DNA from: Haemaphysalis longicornis | Lineage: Eukaryota; Arthropoda; Arachnida; Ixodida; Ixodidae | Assembly (NCBI GenBank): GCA_013339765.2 | Contig: JABSTR010001142.1 | Coordinates: 58,501-122,500 of the forward strand | Length of the DNA stretch: 64,000 nucleotides | Reading direction: 5' to 3' | Shown: in pieces, positions 35,372 to 47,559 of the stretch | How the letters are laid out: every line of letters starts with the position of its first letter | Position numbering within the stretch: position 1 is the first letter of the stretch | Notes under the pieces: model-generated | The model's input: the letters and a program-made list of their open reading frames with translations, nothing else | The model's database searches: none | What the model was told of the DNA's origin: nothing | Translations under genes and position numbers: made by a program

Positions 35372-37362
35372 CGTTCGTAAGAATTGAAGCGAGCACAATC
35401 ATTGTCGGGGTCTTAACTCCAGAACTCCGGGCCGGCTGTCTCCGCCCTTTCCGCCAGCAGTAGCTGCGTGTCAGGACAACAGCGCTGACATGAGATTTCG
35501 AGCCACAGACGACGCGGAAATCGTTCAGACTGAAATCCCCATCACCTGGCTATTGTCAGTGAAAAACGGCGTGGGTAACTGCCAAGACTGCGTGTGAATC
35601 GGCCGGAGAAACAGGGACAAGGCCTTCTTCTCGGTTAAGGGAGGCTCCCGGGCCGGTTGGTTGGCTCGCGGTGCTTGGCGCCGTCTGCTGCTGTCGGCGT
35701 CTTTTGCCACGTCGAATAGCGTCGGCGTCGCGCGATAACGGCACCGTTATTCCTCGACACTGCCGCCGCCTGGGCCACTGCCAGGGTGGTGCCCCCCTGC
35801 CGGGCGGCGGCGTGTACGGTTTCTGGAGCGTGCGCCCGTGTCTTTCTTTACTGCAGTGACGGCCGACTGTGTTCCGCGCCAACGCTTTTCGGCAGGCCTT
35901 ACGTTGGCGGCGGGATGACGTAGTAGCGTGCGCTCTCTACGTCATCGTTCGGGGGGTCGACGATTGAGCCCTTCTGAGCGGCTTGGATGGGTCGGCTTGC
36001 GGGCGGAGAGCTTGTGAGCAATATCTCCGGTTGCCGTCCTCGTAAATCTTCGGACATGTGTTCAACCGGTTCCTTTTAACTCGTCACAACTAAGTGTAGG
36101 GTCAACGCGCGGGACATCTTTATATCCCAGAAACATCTAGGTGCCACGTACTTCAGTTGACGTGATTTGACTGCAGCACGGTTTCATCTTCGAGATGAAC
36201 AACAGTTTAAGATTGCTATCGTCCCAGAACGCTCGAACGTAATCAGAGGTCAGCAACCTGTCCGTTGTAAAGTATCTAACCGCCACATTTTTGCCGTATA
36301 TGAATCCACGCCGTCCGCGTCGACGCGCTGGACTGTCCAAATGTAGCATCGGTGCGGAAATGTCCTGCTTTGATATGTAGTGGCAGCAGCGAATATGCTC
36401 TTATCGCCCAGATTAGACCTAGTGTGCCCTCCAGCGGGCCTTTCCTTCCTCTGCCGTTGACAGCAAAGCGGGATGTAAACAATGGCAGAGAGGGAATTGC
36501 AACACGGGAGACAGCTGCCTCCTCGCGTGACGCGGTGTTTGTGCCACGTGCACCGACTCGGCCCCGGAGCTTGCGATATCTCGACGAATGTGACGCCGCT
36601 CTCGGAGCACTAGCCAGTTATTGAAGGAGCGTTGCCAGCCCGCTATCTTCCTTTCTTAGCGCGACCGTGTGCAACCTTCAAGGCTGCAAAAGTTGGCTCG
36701 GTTTCCCCTGTGCGGTGTTTTTGTGGGTCTTTGGTCGGGCGACGGTAAGACGAGTGCAGCAGTTGGACGCGGAACGGTTTGCTCGTTGGAATTGCTCATT
36801 GCAATTGGACGCGGAACAGCGTATGCTCGTTGCGAGCGTCCGTGCTATCGCACACAGTGAGGCTTTAGCTGTGAATGTGTGTTCTCCTCCGCGAAAGTGT
36901 CGCCGATATGGCGTCTGCTGTCGAGGCGTAACGCCCGAGGAGAGGTGGCAACTTATGAGTCATTGCGCTTGAGAAACCGAAACGGCGTCTGCTAGTGTAG
37001 ATACCGTGCTCATTCGTCGTGGTGGATAGCTTCGTAGAGCGGCGGCGTTGTGTAAGTGTGACCAACTCAGCTACTGATTATGCTCCGTGCGGGAGCAGAG
37101 TTGCGCGTCTGGTTTGGAGCGGCCTCCGCGCCGCCGGTTTCACTTCGGCAGGAAAGCCCGCTTTCAGGGCTGCGCATAAAACTTCCATTTTCAGTTGTGC
37201 GCACGTGAGTTGCGGCGGCCGCTCGCATCGCCGCTGCAGCTGGCGGTACCGGCGCGGCGGCTTCTAGGTGCGTGTCGGGTGGCGTGCTTCGCTGCACAAA
37301 TTCGGAACTCAAAATGGCGGGTGGACGCGCAACTCCGCTTTCGGACGTACTTTTTTCGTTTT

Positions 37363-37892
37363 GTAGCGTAAGCTACACTGGCCGAGGTTGAGCAGTTTCG
37401 CGTGGGCCGTGAAGGGCCGTTCTGCGCAAGCGCGAGGAGCATTGGATTGGTTTGGATCTGATTGGCTTGGATTGGATTAAATTGGATTGTGTTGGATTGA
37501 TTGGGTCTGCACATTCGCCGGGTCTGCGCATTCCAGAGGAGTTGACGTCATAGCCGCGGCACACGCACTGGCGCCGGCGCGTGCTAGCTGTGCCCCTCCG
37601 TTGCGCAGTAGCAAGTCTGACGCTGCACAGGAGCCGCTTGATAGCCGTTTCGCGTGGCTCCTGGAGAGCCGTGCTGCGCATGCGCGAGGAGCAGTGACTG
37701 GACCGGACTGGATTGGATTGTACTGGACTGTATTGGATTGAATTGGATTGGATTGGAAATCGTTTTAGCAGCAGTAAGGATGATAATCAGCTAATCCTAG
37801 ACAACCAGGAAACCTAACAATAACCAGCTGAACCTTAGCTCACGCTACGCATACCCTAGCATAGCCGAGCTAAGCTAATGCTAATTTTTTAA
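37363..37892 (+). repeat. ATTGG-core element, copy B3
   Basis: Ends GTAGCGTAAGCTAC (37363) and CTTAGCTCACGCTAC (37834-37848) pair. Two clusters of TTGGA/ATTGG pentamers (37441-37500 and 37696-37757) flank a unit with TCATAGCCGCGGCACACGCA and GTGCTGCGCATGCGCGAGGA. The outer GCATAGCCGAGCTAAGC module ends the copy. It lies in the intron. Confidence 0.7.
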
Positions 37893-37984
37893 TACCATCT
37901 GCAGAGGAAAGTTCCTTTCCCATTCAGGAGAAAATATTAGGTATTTGTAGGGCCATGCTTCAATGTCGTACGTAATGCCTAAGA

Positions 37985-38420
37985 CATAGAGTTTCATACT
38001 AATATACACTAGAGGGAAATCTGGCGCCACTGTCTAGGGGAGCCGCGCTTCAGCGAGCGTGCCGTCATGTACCGGGCAGGCACGTTCCACTTGTCCTTGG
38101 CACGGCTCCTGAACAGGCTGAAAAGTTGCCTCTGGCTGCAAAAAAGCGACAATATTACTCTAAAAGATTATTGAAATTTGTTTCGTTATTAAAAAATTGA
38201 ACTTCCAGAAAGATTCATTCGTCAGTAATTATTTAGAAGCCTTATGCACGATGCAGAAGAAAAAAATGTTACCTTTCTGGCTTCGAGACAAAAAAGAAGC
38301 CGTACGGCTAGCTAAGCCAAGTAGGCGAGGAACGTCGCTCGCTGCAATGGCGACACCTACGGCGGCTTGCGATTGCAGCGCCAGATTTCCCTCTAGTATA
38401 TATTAGTATGAAACTCTATG
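37985..38420. mobile_element. Young 436-bp inverted-repeat element
   Basis: The first 44 bases (CATAGAGTTTCATACTAATA ... TCTGGCGC) are repeated in reverse at 38377-38420 with about one mismatch in the first 43. The flanks carry CCTAAGA on both sides (37978-37984 and 38421-38427), or up to 10 bp if ATG is counted. Near-identical ends imply recent movement. No coding capacity; superfamily uncertain (hAT- or Mutator-like duplication length). Confidence 0.9.
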
Positions 38421-38429
38421 CCTAAGAGG

Positions 38430-39050
38430 CATTCAGTTGCATTATCATTATGCATCTTAATTATCTGTCCTAATTCGAGACAGTAGGAGCAGCGAGGGAG
38501 GATTGTGCGACTTCCGTTTCTGTTCGTTGCTGTTGATGGCAACATTGAACTGGTCTATTGGAGAGCGGCTGTGGCAGTGATCGGCAGCTCAGTGAGGGGA
38601 GCCATTCTGTGTGGCTCGCAATGCATGCTGAGGCTACACGCAGCAGTTGTCATGACAACTGAGCAACGATAAACGGGGAAGCCTGTTATTGACCATGACT
38701 ATTTCTGCTCAGCAGCGCGAGAGAAGTTTCTGCAACCTGCGCACTTCATCGTTACCGTACAGTTTGGCGGCTGGATTGAGTGCTACAGGAAGATAGCCTC
38801 ATGATAAGGAAGCACGTGGCATGACACAAGTTTGCGATAGGGTGTTTACAACGTGGATAAGTCGAGCCTCGATCAGGGGGAGTGTACATGTAGCTTAGCC
38901 ACTCCCGTTTCAGCTGCTTTGACCTATATCTGTGTCAATAGCCGCAATAGTCTAAAAAAGACTTAGGATGGCAATTCAGTGGTGCAAAAGTGCCCTCCAT
39001 GTATGGCCGTGACTAGTGGTGTTAAATTGTGTTGTGCCCTTTGTCTTTGC
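38430..39050. other. Intron 3' part, nothing further recognised
   Basis: No repeats or frames of note before the acceptor at 39053-39054. Confidence 0.4.
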
Positions 39051-39054
39051 GCAG

Positions 39055-39752
39055 GCTACGCCAGTGTGTGCAGCACACCGAGCTCTACGGCCAGTTCGTT
39101 GTCTCCGCTCAGCAGCCGGGCAGCCCAGTCTCCAGACAGTGGGGGCGCAGCCGCGGCTTCCCAGCAGCCACAGCCCCAGCAAGCTCCGCAGCCACAACAG
39201 AACGGCACGGCGGGCCCCATGGCTGCCCTCCTGACGGTCGCCGAGGCCGTGCCGCCGACGTCGCCTCGCAATGGGGTCGTGCCCGCTGATTCAGCAACCA
39301 GCAGCTCAGCATCGCGGCCCCGCCAGTCCCCTCCCGCCGGGGCCCATAAGAAGTCCTCACGGCACACGCCGGGGGCAACTACGGTCGCCACCGGATCGGC
39401 CGGCGACGCCGACTGCGGCGCTATCTCTGCGCCGAGTTCCTCCTCGTCATCATCGGAGGCGGCCGCCGCTGCCGCGGCAGCGGCGACACTCAAGTGCACG
39501 TTGTGTCAGGAGAGGCTGGAGGACACTCATTTCGTCCAGTGTCCGTCGGTGGGTCAGCACAAGTTCTGCTTCCCGTGCTCGCGGGACAGCATCAAGAGCC
39601 AGGGGGCGTCGTCCGGCAGCGAGGTGTACTGCCCGAGCGGCGAGAAGTGCCCGCTGGTCGGCTCGTCGGTGCCGTGGGCCTTCATGCAAGGCGAGATCGC
39701 CACCATCCTGGGGGACGAGTACAAGCTCACCAAGGGCGCGGCCGACACCTAA
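39055..39752 (+). CDS. IRF2BP-family transcriptional co-repressor, exon 2 (C-terminal RING-like finger)
   Basis: The exon completes codon 211 and runs to TAA at 39750-39752, giving 442 residues in total. First comes a low-complexity linker rich in Ser, Pro, Gln and Ala (QQPQPQQAPQPQQ, a seven-Ser run, then poly-Ala). The conserved C-terminal finger begins at LKCTLCQERLEDTHFVQC: C358, C361, C373, H379, C382, C385, C403, C409, a C3HC4 order, followed by PWAFMQGEIATILGDEY and a short tail. In vertebrate members this finger mediates protein contacts, and ubiquitin-ligase activity has been proposed. As I recall them the human proteins are longer (about 580-800 residues), so the tick linker is compact. 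The splice junction and both fingers together make the family call secure; which vertebrate paralogue is closest cannot be said. Confidence 0.95.
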
Positions 39753-40185
39753 GGAGACCCCGGGAGTCGCTCACACCTTGGTCACTTTGATGCTGCCGCC
39801 TGCGGCGCAGGACGGCGGTTGGCAGCCGTTGTCTGCTTGCCTTCGGGGCCCGGCCGCTGGGGCCGCCCCGTTTTTCCAGCCCTTGTGTCGGCCGTCGTGA
39901 GGCCCGGCTTGTCCGTGAAGCCTGCGAGAAACACGTGCGCACGGACGCCCCTTGTTTCGCGCGCTCACGCACGCCAGCGCGAGCACGCTCCTCGTCCAGT
40001 GTGCACCCCGCCCGCGTCGACAGTCCGTTTGTGTCGGCCGCCACCGCCGCCCCTCTTCTCTGCACGACGAGGTGTGCGGTCCGTGGCCCGTGCTCCCCTT
40101 TCTGCACCGCGGGGTCGCGCGTGCTGCGTGTGCACGCGCGCTGCTCGAACCTGCCCTGTAAATAAAAGTCCATGCGGAGTCCACT
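39753..40185 (+). terminator. 3' UTR with poly(A) signal of the IRF2BP-family gene
   Basis: GC-rich untranslated stretch with AATAAA at 40161-40166, preceded by CTGCCCTGTA. Cleavage about 15-25 bases downstream is expected. Frames here have no similarity to known proteins. Confidence 0.75.
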
Positions 40186-40502
40186 GTACAGCTGATCGGG
40201 AGCCTCCTGTCCCGTCTATGGACGCCTCCTTGGCTCTGCACTTGGCTCCCTGGGGGGATGCCTTGCGGAGCTTGGGCGTACACTGCGTTGCTTTCGATCC
40301 ACGAGGCACGTGCTAACGTTGAATTTTTGTGGATTCTGATGAGTAGATACAAATAAGGTAAACATTTCAACATTTAGCGGGTAGGGTTGTGCGTTTGGGA
40401 AAATAATTTTCGTACTGATAAACGGTGGGTTGTCTCTTTGTTACGAAAGTATTCATTCAGTATATTTGGTTAGTGACAGTCTTCTAGGCAGGACTAGCTT
40501 AG

Positions 40503-41139
40503 AGGGGCCCTAAATAGGCTTCCGAGGTCGCCATTTCAATCGCGCAATCGCTAGAGTACCCCTTCACGACAACGTATGCCAAATATTACACCTCTGCGTA
40601 AAGCAGGGGCCGCACAACACGAAAAAAAGATTTCGCTTCTCTCCTGGCTCACCAACCATACCTTGCCGCCACACTGCCGCGCTCTGACGCAGTTCTTTCT
40701 GTCTCTGACGGCGCCTCTATGACGCACGAGACATTGCCCAGTCGGCGCCGCGAACGCGAACCACAGCGACAGCGCGAAAGCGCTCACCGTGCAACCGGAA
40801 TCTGGTGGGCGGAGCATGCGCGCAAGTGCTAAAAAAAAAAGAGCGCGCGCAGGGCTTAGCGCAGCCAATGACTGCACATAAATCAAGGAGGGTGATGGGT
40901 TGCCCTGTTTCTCTCGGTGGTCTCGCGCCGGGTCGATGACGTTGTGGCTTCCCACAGTGCTTCGGAGGAGCTACTAGAGGAGAGAGCCCCAGGCCTTATG
41001 GGCGGCCCCTTTTAATGAGCGATAATTCGGCTAATACTTAACGCTTTTAATCAATTTTTGCGGGATGACGTTCCTTGGATAATACTCCAGTGACTGCTCA
41101 TGCAAACTCGTAACATTCGGCAGCCTATTTAGGGCCCCT
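40503..41139. mobile_element. TTAA-flanked inverted-repeat element, 637 bp
   Basis: Perfect 17-bp ends AGGGGCCCTAAATAGGC at 40503 and, reversed, at 41123-41139. The right flank is TTAA (41140-41143) and the left is TTAG, one change away. No transposase. It lies about 320 bp past the gene's poly(A) site. Confidence 0.88.
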
Positions 41140-41750
41140 TTAAAGTCTAGGGAGAGTTTCATGATGTGGTGGCAGAAAGTGAGCTGCCAGTAAGTAAGTA
41201 ATAGACGAATGTTAAGTATGAAATGACCGGGCCCACAAAGATATTGCAATTACCTGAGTCAAATAACTGCAGAGAACAGAGTTCTGACGATGGCACAATT
41301 TTGAACGATATAGGTGAGAGCTTCAGCATTTACTTGCCATGCTGCAGTGGCCCCAGTTGCAAGTTCGGTTTTATATCTCTGTATACAAATTTTTATGACA
41401 GGGTCAAATTGCCAGTACTTAATAGATGCGGCTGTGAAGCTGACGCCATGCCTTCCACTGCCTTGGCCGAATACATTGTGCACGCGCCTCCGAAATGATG
41501 TCCTGTGTCCTGTAAGTTTAAGCTGAATTCTTACAAGGTGTTTGTCATGTATTTTGCAAAGCCAGGAAATTTCAGAAAAAAACATAGCTGCTTTCAATAC
41601 GAAGGTATTAGCTTGCTCTTCTCAGAATATACTTTTCCAAAACAGTAATTTAAGGCTTCTGAAGGGATTGCCATGTATGGTTCAGGAAAATTTTAGTTGT
41701 AATATGCAAGAATGTAAGATGAAATGCACCACGTGTAGAACAAGCCTTAA
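41140..41750. other. No gene recognised
   Basis: Short frames on both strands only. Confidence 0.4.
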
Positions 41751-43488
41751 AGGGACACTGAAGTGATATGTAAACATTGCGGGATTACTAGCGCAAATTG
41801 TAGTCCGGAGTCCCCAGGCCATGTTTCGACCACTCTAGGCGCGTTTACGCGATTTTATTTAGTATAAAAACTAATTCGAAAATGCTGTCCTCCTCTCTTT
41901 ACGCTCGCCCATTTTCTGTGGCGTTTTCGTGTGACGTCAGGAGGGGATGAGCTGGCAATTGGCTGCGCCACGGCTGCGCTACTGCACGGCTCCCCGGCCG
42001 ACAGAGTCAGTCGGGCCAGCGTTTCGTTCTGTGGTTTCGTCCGCCGGCCGCCGGCGGGTCGTCGCTATCAAGGAGGTTAAAAAAAATTGCTTGGTCGCAA
42101 TTCGTTCGCTTAGTTGAAACGAAGCTAGGACACGTTTGTGAATGGAAGAATGTGCCTTTCTTTACTTGGTTTGTTTGTACACTGTATCTAGCTCCAAGTC
42201 AAGGTCGCTTCACACAAGCGCTGCACAAGCGCACATGCGACGCTTCGCTGACTGGTACGCCAGTAGGAAAATATAAGGCCTCTTGAAGGCGGGAGAAGAG
42301 TCAGCGAAGTCAATATAGGTACTAAGGAAATAAAATCAACTGATATTTTTACCGTACAGCGTAAAACTAGGGCGCGGGAAGCACTTTTTTGCGCTGGGCG
42401 AACAAGCACAGCGGTCAGCAGCACGACTACGCATCTGCGAACGCTTTTCCGTCTACGAAATGCAATTGCTAGACGTGAGCTACTGTGGCAACTCGGGCGA
42501 CACTTACTGCACGATCGCAGTACAACAAATAGTCACCTAAGCTGCTTGAAATGCCAAAACTAAATAAAAGTGTAAACCGGTTGTACAATATATACCCTAT
42601 ATTAGCAAGGCCTTCGCGTCCCGCTCCGTGGCTCAGTGGTCTGAAAAAAAAAAAAAAAAAAAAAAAAGTGGCTCAGTGGTCTGAGGCGTGAGTATGTTGC
42701 CGCGAATGTTTTGCAAGTTACGAGGTCGAATCCCCGCAGGTACGTGCTTTTTTTTTTTGTAAGTTAACTTTTTTGTTTTCCGCCGATGTTTTCTATATTG
42801 AGTTCACCTTTTTTTGGGCCGCAACGTGCATGGCTACACGAACTAGTTCACAAAACGCGCGCAGGCTGGCACTGGCGCGCTAGCGAGTTCTCGTTGGCGT
42901 GCTGTTGCCATAAGCACCGACTGCTTGCAGGCAGTGGGCACATGCCAGAATGAACAGACCCTTGGCCTGGTGCGAACACGCTTTTTACGATACAGGCATG
43001 AGGGAGGCAAGCTCCAAATATGGGGGAAAAGCGCATGACATTTGGGCGTCTGCGGGTACGCGGAGGGCGTTCATGCACTGCGTAGGTCTCGGCTAGTGAA
43101 TGCTACGACTACAAGCCGTCCTGGGAGGCTTATCTTGTGCATTTTACAGCCGACAACATGGCAGAAGCGCGGTACGATGATTACTGAGATATTGAGAATG
43201 CCCATCCAACAACGCCATTGGTTATGTTTTACAGAACCGAAACCGAAACCGAAACTTGTGTGATTGCTAACCTTGGGCATCGTCCAATCACGGCGCCCCT
43301 CCTCTCAACGTCACAGCCTTAGTTGGTGCGGCCGCCGCAAACCGCGCATGGTAGTTTTTCTTCTTTCGCGCTTTGTAAAATAATTACCGATTTGTCAACC
43401 GGATAAACGATGAAAAGTGTGCTAATTTGAGCCAGTCTACGCAGTGCAAGCAAAAACGGGAGCTTGACAAATTCACTTCAGTGTCCCT
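41751..43488. mobile_element. TTAA-flanked inverted-repeat element, 1,738 bp
   Basis: Perfect 16-bp ends AGGGACACTGAAGTGA (41751-41766) and TCACTTCAGTGTCCCT (43473-43488), with TTAA on both sides (41747-41750 and 43489-43492). Target and ends point to a piggyBac-like non-autonomous element. No transposase frame. A tRNA-like module with a poly-A tract is embedded at about 42615-42750. Confidence 0.92.
42615..42750 (+). mobile_element. tRNA-like module with duplicated A box
   Basis: GTGGCTCAGTGGTCTGA occurs twice (42629-42645 and 42668-42684), separated by an A run of about 22. The second continues through GGCGTGAGTATG to a B box GAGGTCGAATCCCC (42721-42734), then a T run. It looks like a tRNA-derived SINE head inserted into, or beside, an older copy. 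A functional tRNA is unlikely because the 5' and 3' acceptor arms do not pair. Confidence 0.55.
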
Positions 43489-43492
43489 TTAA

Positions 43493-44630
43493 TTCTGGCC
43501 ACCGGGTGTGCCATTCATGCCAAACTAAACCTTTTAACATTTCAGCCTTTCCTTTCACGAGGCGCGTGAAGAGTTTAGTACACATGAGCTGCTGTTCTAA
43601 TTGAACCCGTATAGGCGAGGTATTTCGTCCCTCCTTCGGTTGAAGTGGTACTTTCAGAACACTAGGAAAGAGAGTAAACGGAGAAAAAATTTGCACTCCA
43701 CATCGTATCCGAGACCACAACCTTCAGATAACGCAACACGTCTGGTGCTCTACCAGTTGAGCTGCAGGACTGAATTCCCTTCCAATTTTTTGCGTATTAA
43801 TGTGTGTTTCCTGCATTCAGGAGTGGTAGCCAACACTGCTCTGACAACTTCGGCCTGAAGGGGATTTTTTACATGCGTAAGCCTTTCTATGTAGACTCCA
43901 TGAGTAAACATGTCTGTAATGCTGTCTCACATTGACGGCATAAGCAAGTGCCTTTGTCAAAACACGCTCACCTTGTAGAAAGAAATTGGTCGGTTATACG
44001 TCAATAACCACGCAGAAACTTCTTACCCTAATGATGCGTGAGTATTTTTCAGTAATCTTCTGCCGTTTGTCGCCTTAGTCAGCTGTCATGATGTCAGAAA
44101 GGATCGCGAAAACGGACAAACATGGTTACAAGCCGAAATAATTAGACCAGCATGAGACGGCGACAAAAATGTTTGGTAGCCACGCTCACGCACCTTTCGA
44201 AAAGGAGGGATGAATTTGTTAAATAGGCGAATGCAATAAATATATACACGAGTTCGCGGTGCTTGCGTTCCTTTTACTTCGAACAATGCTTCAGTGAGCC
44301 GTTATGATCGTCTAGGCGCCATTGCAGTAGAAACACGGTTGGCGGCGTAGGGGTACGCATCCAGAGACTGCGCTCATCTCCTCCACCAAACGGCAACGCA
44401 AGGTGTACGGCTGACGTAATATACAGGCGTAAGAGCGCACCGAGCAGGCGCCTCCTCCATGTGACGTCAAAGCTGTCACGCCACCTGCGGCCGGTTACTA
44501 ACACAAGCGCCCGCAGCCTTCCGCAGCGAGCGCTCCAACCTCTTTACACACCAACTTATTAAGTGCGATGCACTTCTTAAGCGACCCTGAACCTGCGTCC
44601 ACCGGCGATGTCCGCATAGCATACCCACGT
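43493..44630. other. No gene recognised
   Basis: Only short frames. Confidence 0.4.
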
Positions 44631-44632
44631 GG

Positions 44633-44790
44633 GGGATTGGCCAGGAATCTCCTCGTCTTCCTTGGCAACGAGGGGAGATGGGGATTGGCCAGGAATCTCC
44701 TCGTCTTCCTTGGCAACGGGGGGAGATGGGCGCGCGCTGCCTGGCCGCTGACATGGCACATACCCACGGGGGGGATTGGCCAGGAATAGG
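44633..44790. repeat. 48-bp minisatellite
   Basis: GGGATTGGCCAGGAATCTCC begins at 44633 and again at 44681, with TTCCTTGGCAACG in each. A third, partial unit starts at 44773 after 46 unrelated bases. Confidence 0.9.
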
Positions 44791-44819
44791 GCGTGAGAAG
44801 GGCTAATGCACCCGCTTAA

Positions 44820-45246
44820 AGGAGTACTGACACGAAATTTCAAAGCTGAGATCCGCTCTAGCAATCAAGTACAACGACAACACAAATAGGTGTCTGTGAA
44901 CTTCGTAGTTGTGTGTGTGTGTGTGATCTCTCTTTCGCGAACATTACCGAACCGCGCAAATTCAACTCGTGCATTCGCACTTTCACATTCTTCCCCTCGG
45001 GGAAATGCGGGGAAATTTTTTGCACCACTTTCGAGAACGAACACGCGTAGGGTAGTGGGATAGACGGATGCATCAAACAGAGAAGTTACAGGCTCGGAAG
45101 TAGTGCAGGATGCTCTGTTCCATGGAAGAGAGAGAGAGAGAGAAATGAGAACCGAGCTGTTTTGCCGACGATGAACGCCTTCGGAAGTTCGTCGACGGTA
45201 CGGTACGCACCACTGGGGGCATTGGCCAATGGTTCATTGTACTTCT
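44820..45246 (+). mobile_element. TTAA-flanked element, family G
   Basis: TTAA at 44816-44819 and 45247-45250. The left end AGGAGTACTGACA and reversed right end AGAAGTACAATGA agree in part. A second copy of the left end is at 21571, reversed. Interior includes a TG repeat (44910-44924) and a GA repeat (45127-45142). Confidence 0.65.
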
Positions 45247-45408
45247 TTAAGAAAGCGGACTCCGCGCGAGCACAATTAATGATGGCATTGTGATGAGACG
45301 GGAAGTTCCTGCTTAGGATAATGTCGCATGAACAAGCCAGGACGATGAACTCGCTGCTGTAACGAACGTCTTTAGCAACACGGCGACGGGCACTTTCTGC
45401 TCGGCTCC

Positions 45409-45800
45409 TGTTTATTTATTTATTTATTTGAAGTGCTCACCAACAGCATGGGGCCTTCTCGGGTGATGCACCGCATACATAAGTAGTACAAAGAATACGA
45501 ACAGGCAACATACATAGATGCATGGATACAAGGAATACAAACAGTAAAAATATGGGCAGCGTATAAATCAAAATTGGTAAATGTGGAAGTGCAGATAGAT
45601 ATATACAAAAGTGTAGTGTTATCGAAGGAGACACAAACATTTTTTAACGGTAAAGGCTCGGAGGACGTGTCTGGAGTATGCACAGGAGAACACGTACGAA
45701 CATGGGCAAGGTAGCGCTGTATGTGAGGAAACACGAGAGCAGGGAGAGAAGTGCAGGAGCGACCTCTCCACAGCATGCGTATTCAAAACATCATACATTT
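45409..45800 (-). repeat. Probable LINE 3' end with (TAAA)n tail
   Basis: GTTTATTTATTTATTTATTTG (45409-45430), then sequence that reads in reverse GGCCCCATGCTGTTGGTGAG into the tail. This is the pattern of a LINE 3' end on the minus strand. No coding remnant recognised upstream. Confidence 0.4.
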
Positions 45801-46630
45801 CAGAGAGCGCTTAAACAGTACCAAATCGCTGCAAAAAACGTCTATAGGAGATAGAAACAGACTGTTATAGGTGAGCTGGCACCGGCTGGCTGGTGCCAAA
45901 CTCATTGATCTGTCTACAGGCCACGGCAGAGCACAGGATTTGGAGCTGTCCTGCCATTGAAAACGTTCTTGCACCTCGCCTTCCGCGGCGTATACGGCGC
46001 GATCGTCCGCCAAATTTCAGTGCGCAGCACTTTGGTGGCCGCTACTGCAGTTTGGCGGCGACGACGGCGTCGTAGCCGAGCGAGCCAAGACAGAAAGAAA
46101 ACGGTGGAGGAAAGTGTGACGGCCGGGCAGTAGGGTGAGACCGCACGAGACGCTCCTCGGCGACGACGCTCGGCGAAAGTGTGAGGGGGAGGCAGTGAGA
46201 CATGCTCCTCGTTGCGTGGCTCATCCGGACCACGTGACATTTGCGCGGGAGGTTCAAACACGATTTACACACATGCTCCGCGGCGGCGACGCGCTGTAGG
46301 GTAACGGCAGAGTAGCGCGCGCCGCCGTGCGTTCGTCGATCAAGCGATCACTTCGTGAGACGCAGCAGATATGGGCCGTGGCCGAGAAGACTGCAGTTCG
46401 CGCTGCGCATAAATTTCACATTAGGGAGTGCAGTAATCGCCAGCCCTCATTTTCTCATGGATACGGGGTCCTCACACCACGGCTCCCTGCTCCGATTCCT
46501 TTGGGAGTGGTTTAAGAGCGGAGCTGTTCTAGCGTTGGCCTTGAGGCTCTGCTGGTGTAGTCTCATGCTCTCTCTGGTGTAGGTTTCTCGGCCGCGCAAA
46601 AACCGAATCCCAGCATAAAAAAAAAAAAAA
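45800..46630. other. No gene recognised
   Basis: GC-rich from 45960. A run of A at 46616-46635 ends the stretch. Confidence 0.4.
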
Positions 46631-46634
46631 AAAA

Positions 46635-47375
46635 AGGGCCATCTTCATTAGCGTGAAACCGCAGGAGGAGCGAAGCATGTAGTGTATAAGTGTGTGGCAA
46701 CACGAGTCAGTGAAAACGCCGAGCCACGTCAGCAGCTGACGGGCCAGCGGCAGCTATGCCTGGCCGAACGTTCGGCATTCTTAGGAGCACTGACCGCTCG
46801 CGCCACGAGGCTCGCGCAGTGAGCCTCCTCAGAGTGGTGCTTCGTCGTCTTCGTCTTCGCCAATGCTGCTACAAGCGTATTCAAAGATTGCCTCTCTCTT
46901 GCCACACGGCGAGCGCTAATTGGACGCCGGAGAAGCGCCGGTGGGAGTCACTAGATCCTGCGTAGCCCTCAAAGATAATCTACAAACGTAATCTTTACCA
47001 GGAACACATGTTTGGGGAGGGGGGGGGGGGTCCATTGTTCACAGACGCGTTATCATCCATAACGCGGTTTCGATTCTGAGCGCTCGGCGTCTTAGGCCTT
47101 GGCACCTTGGCGTTTTTGCCCTCGGAGATGAAACCGTTTTGGGATAGCAGTATACAGATTTGCTCTAAATGTGTCGTGTCTTTGAAGCACGAAGCGTTCT
47201 AGCGCGAGGCGTTGGAAAACGAGTGTCCCGGGGTGTTCTTTAGTACGCGTTTTTGCCCGCGGAGATGAAACGTTCTAGCGCGAGTCGTTGGAGGAAAACG
47301 AGTGTACCGCTGTACCGTGGCTACATGAAACGATGACAGGAGACGCCGACAGCCCTAAAATCCTGAAAAAAAAAA
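46635..47375 (-). repeat. Family C repeat, copy 4 (reversed, interrupted)
   Basis: GGAGCGAAGCATGTAGTGTA at 46667, then an unrelated stretch (about 46700-47090), then GGCACCTTGGCGTTTTTGCC and AGACGCCGACAGCCC near 47343. The GTTTTTGCCCGCGGAGATG part is duplicated near 47250. Confidence 0.6.
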
Positions 47376-47559
47376 TGACCCTACGGCCTTGATAGGTTGA
47401 TATGAGACGGCTTACATTGCCCCTGAAAATAATGTCTTCTCAGCAATGGACTTGTGTGTAGAGGTGAAGCCAACCTTAAAAAGATCGGTGTAAGCTTGGT
47501 CTCTGGAAGCTGGCTTTTTCACAATGCGCGTTGCGCAGTGAAGCATGACTATTAACGGA

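Noticed and set aside
39056..39900. Other-frame ORFs of 98-209 residues over exon 2
   Set aside because: Shadows of the coding frame, which has the RING-like finger.
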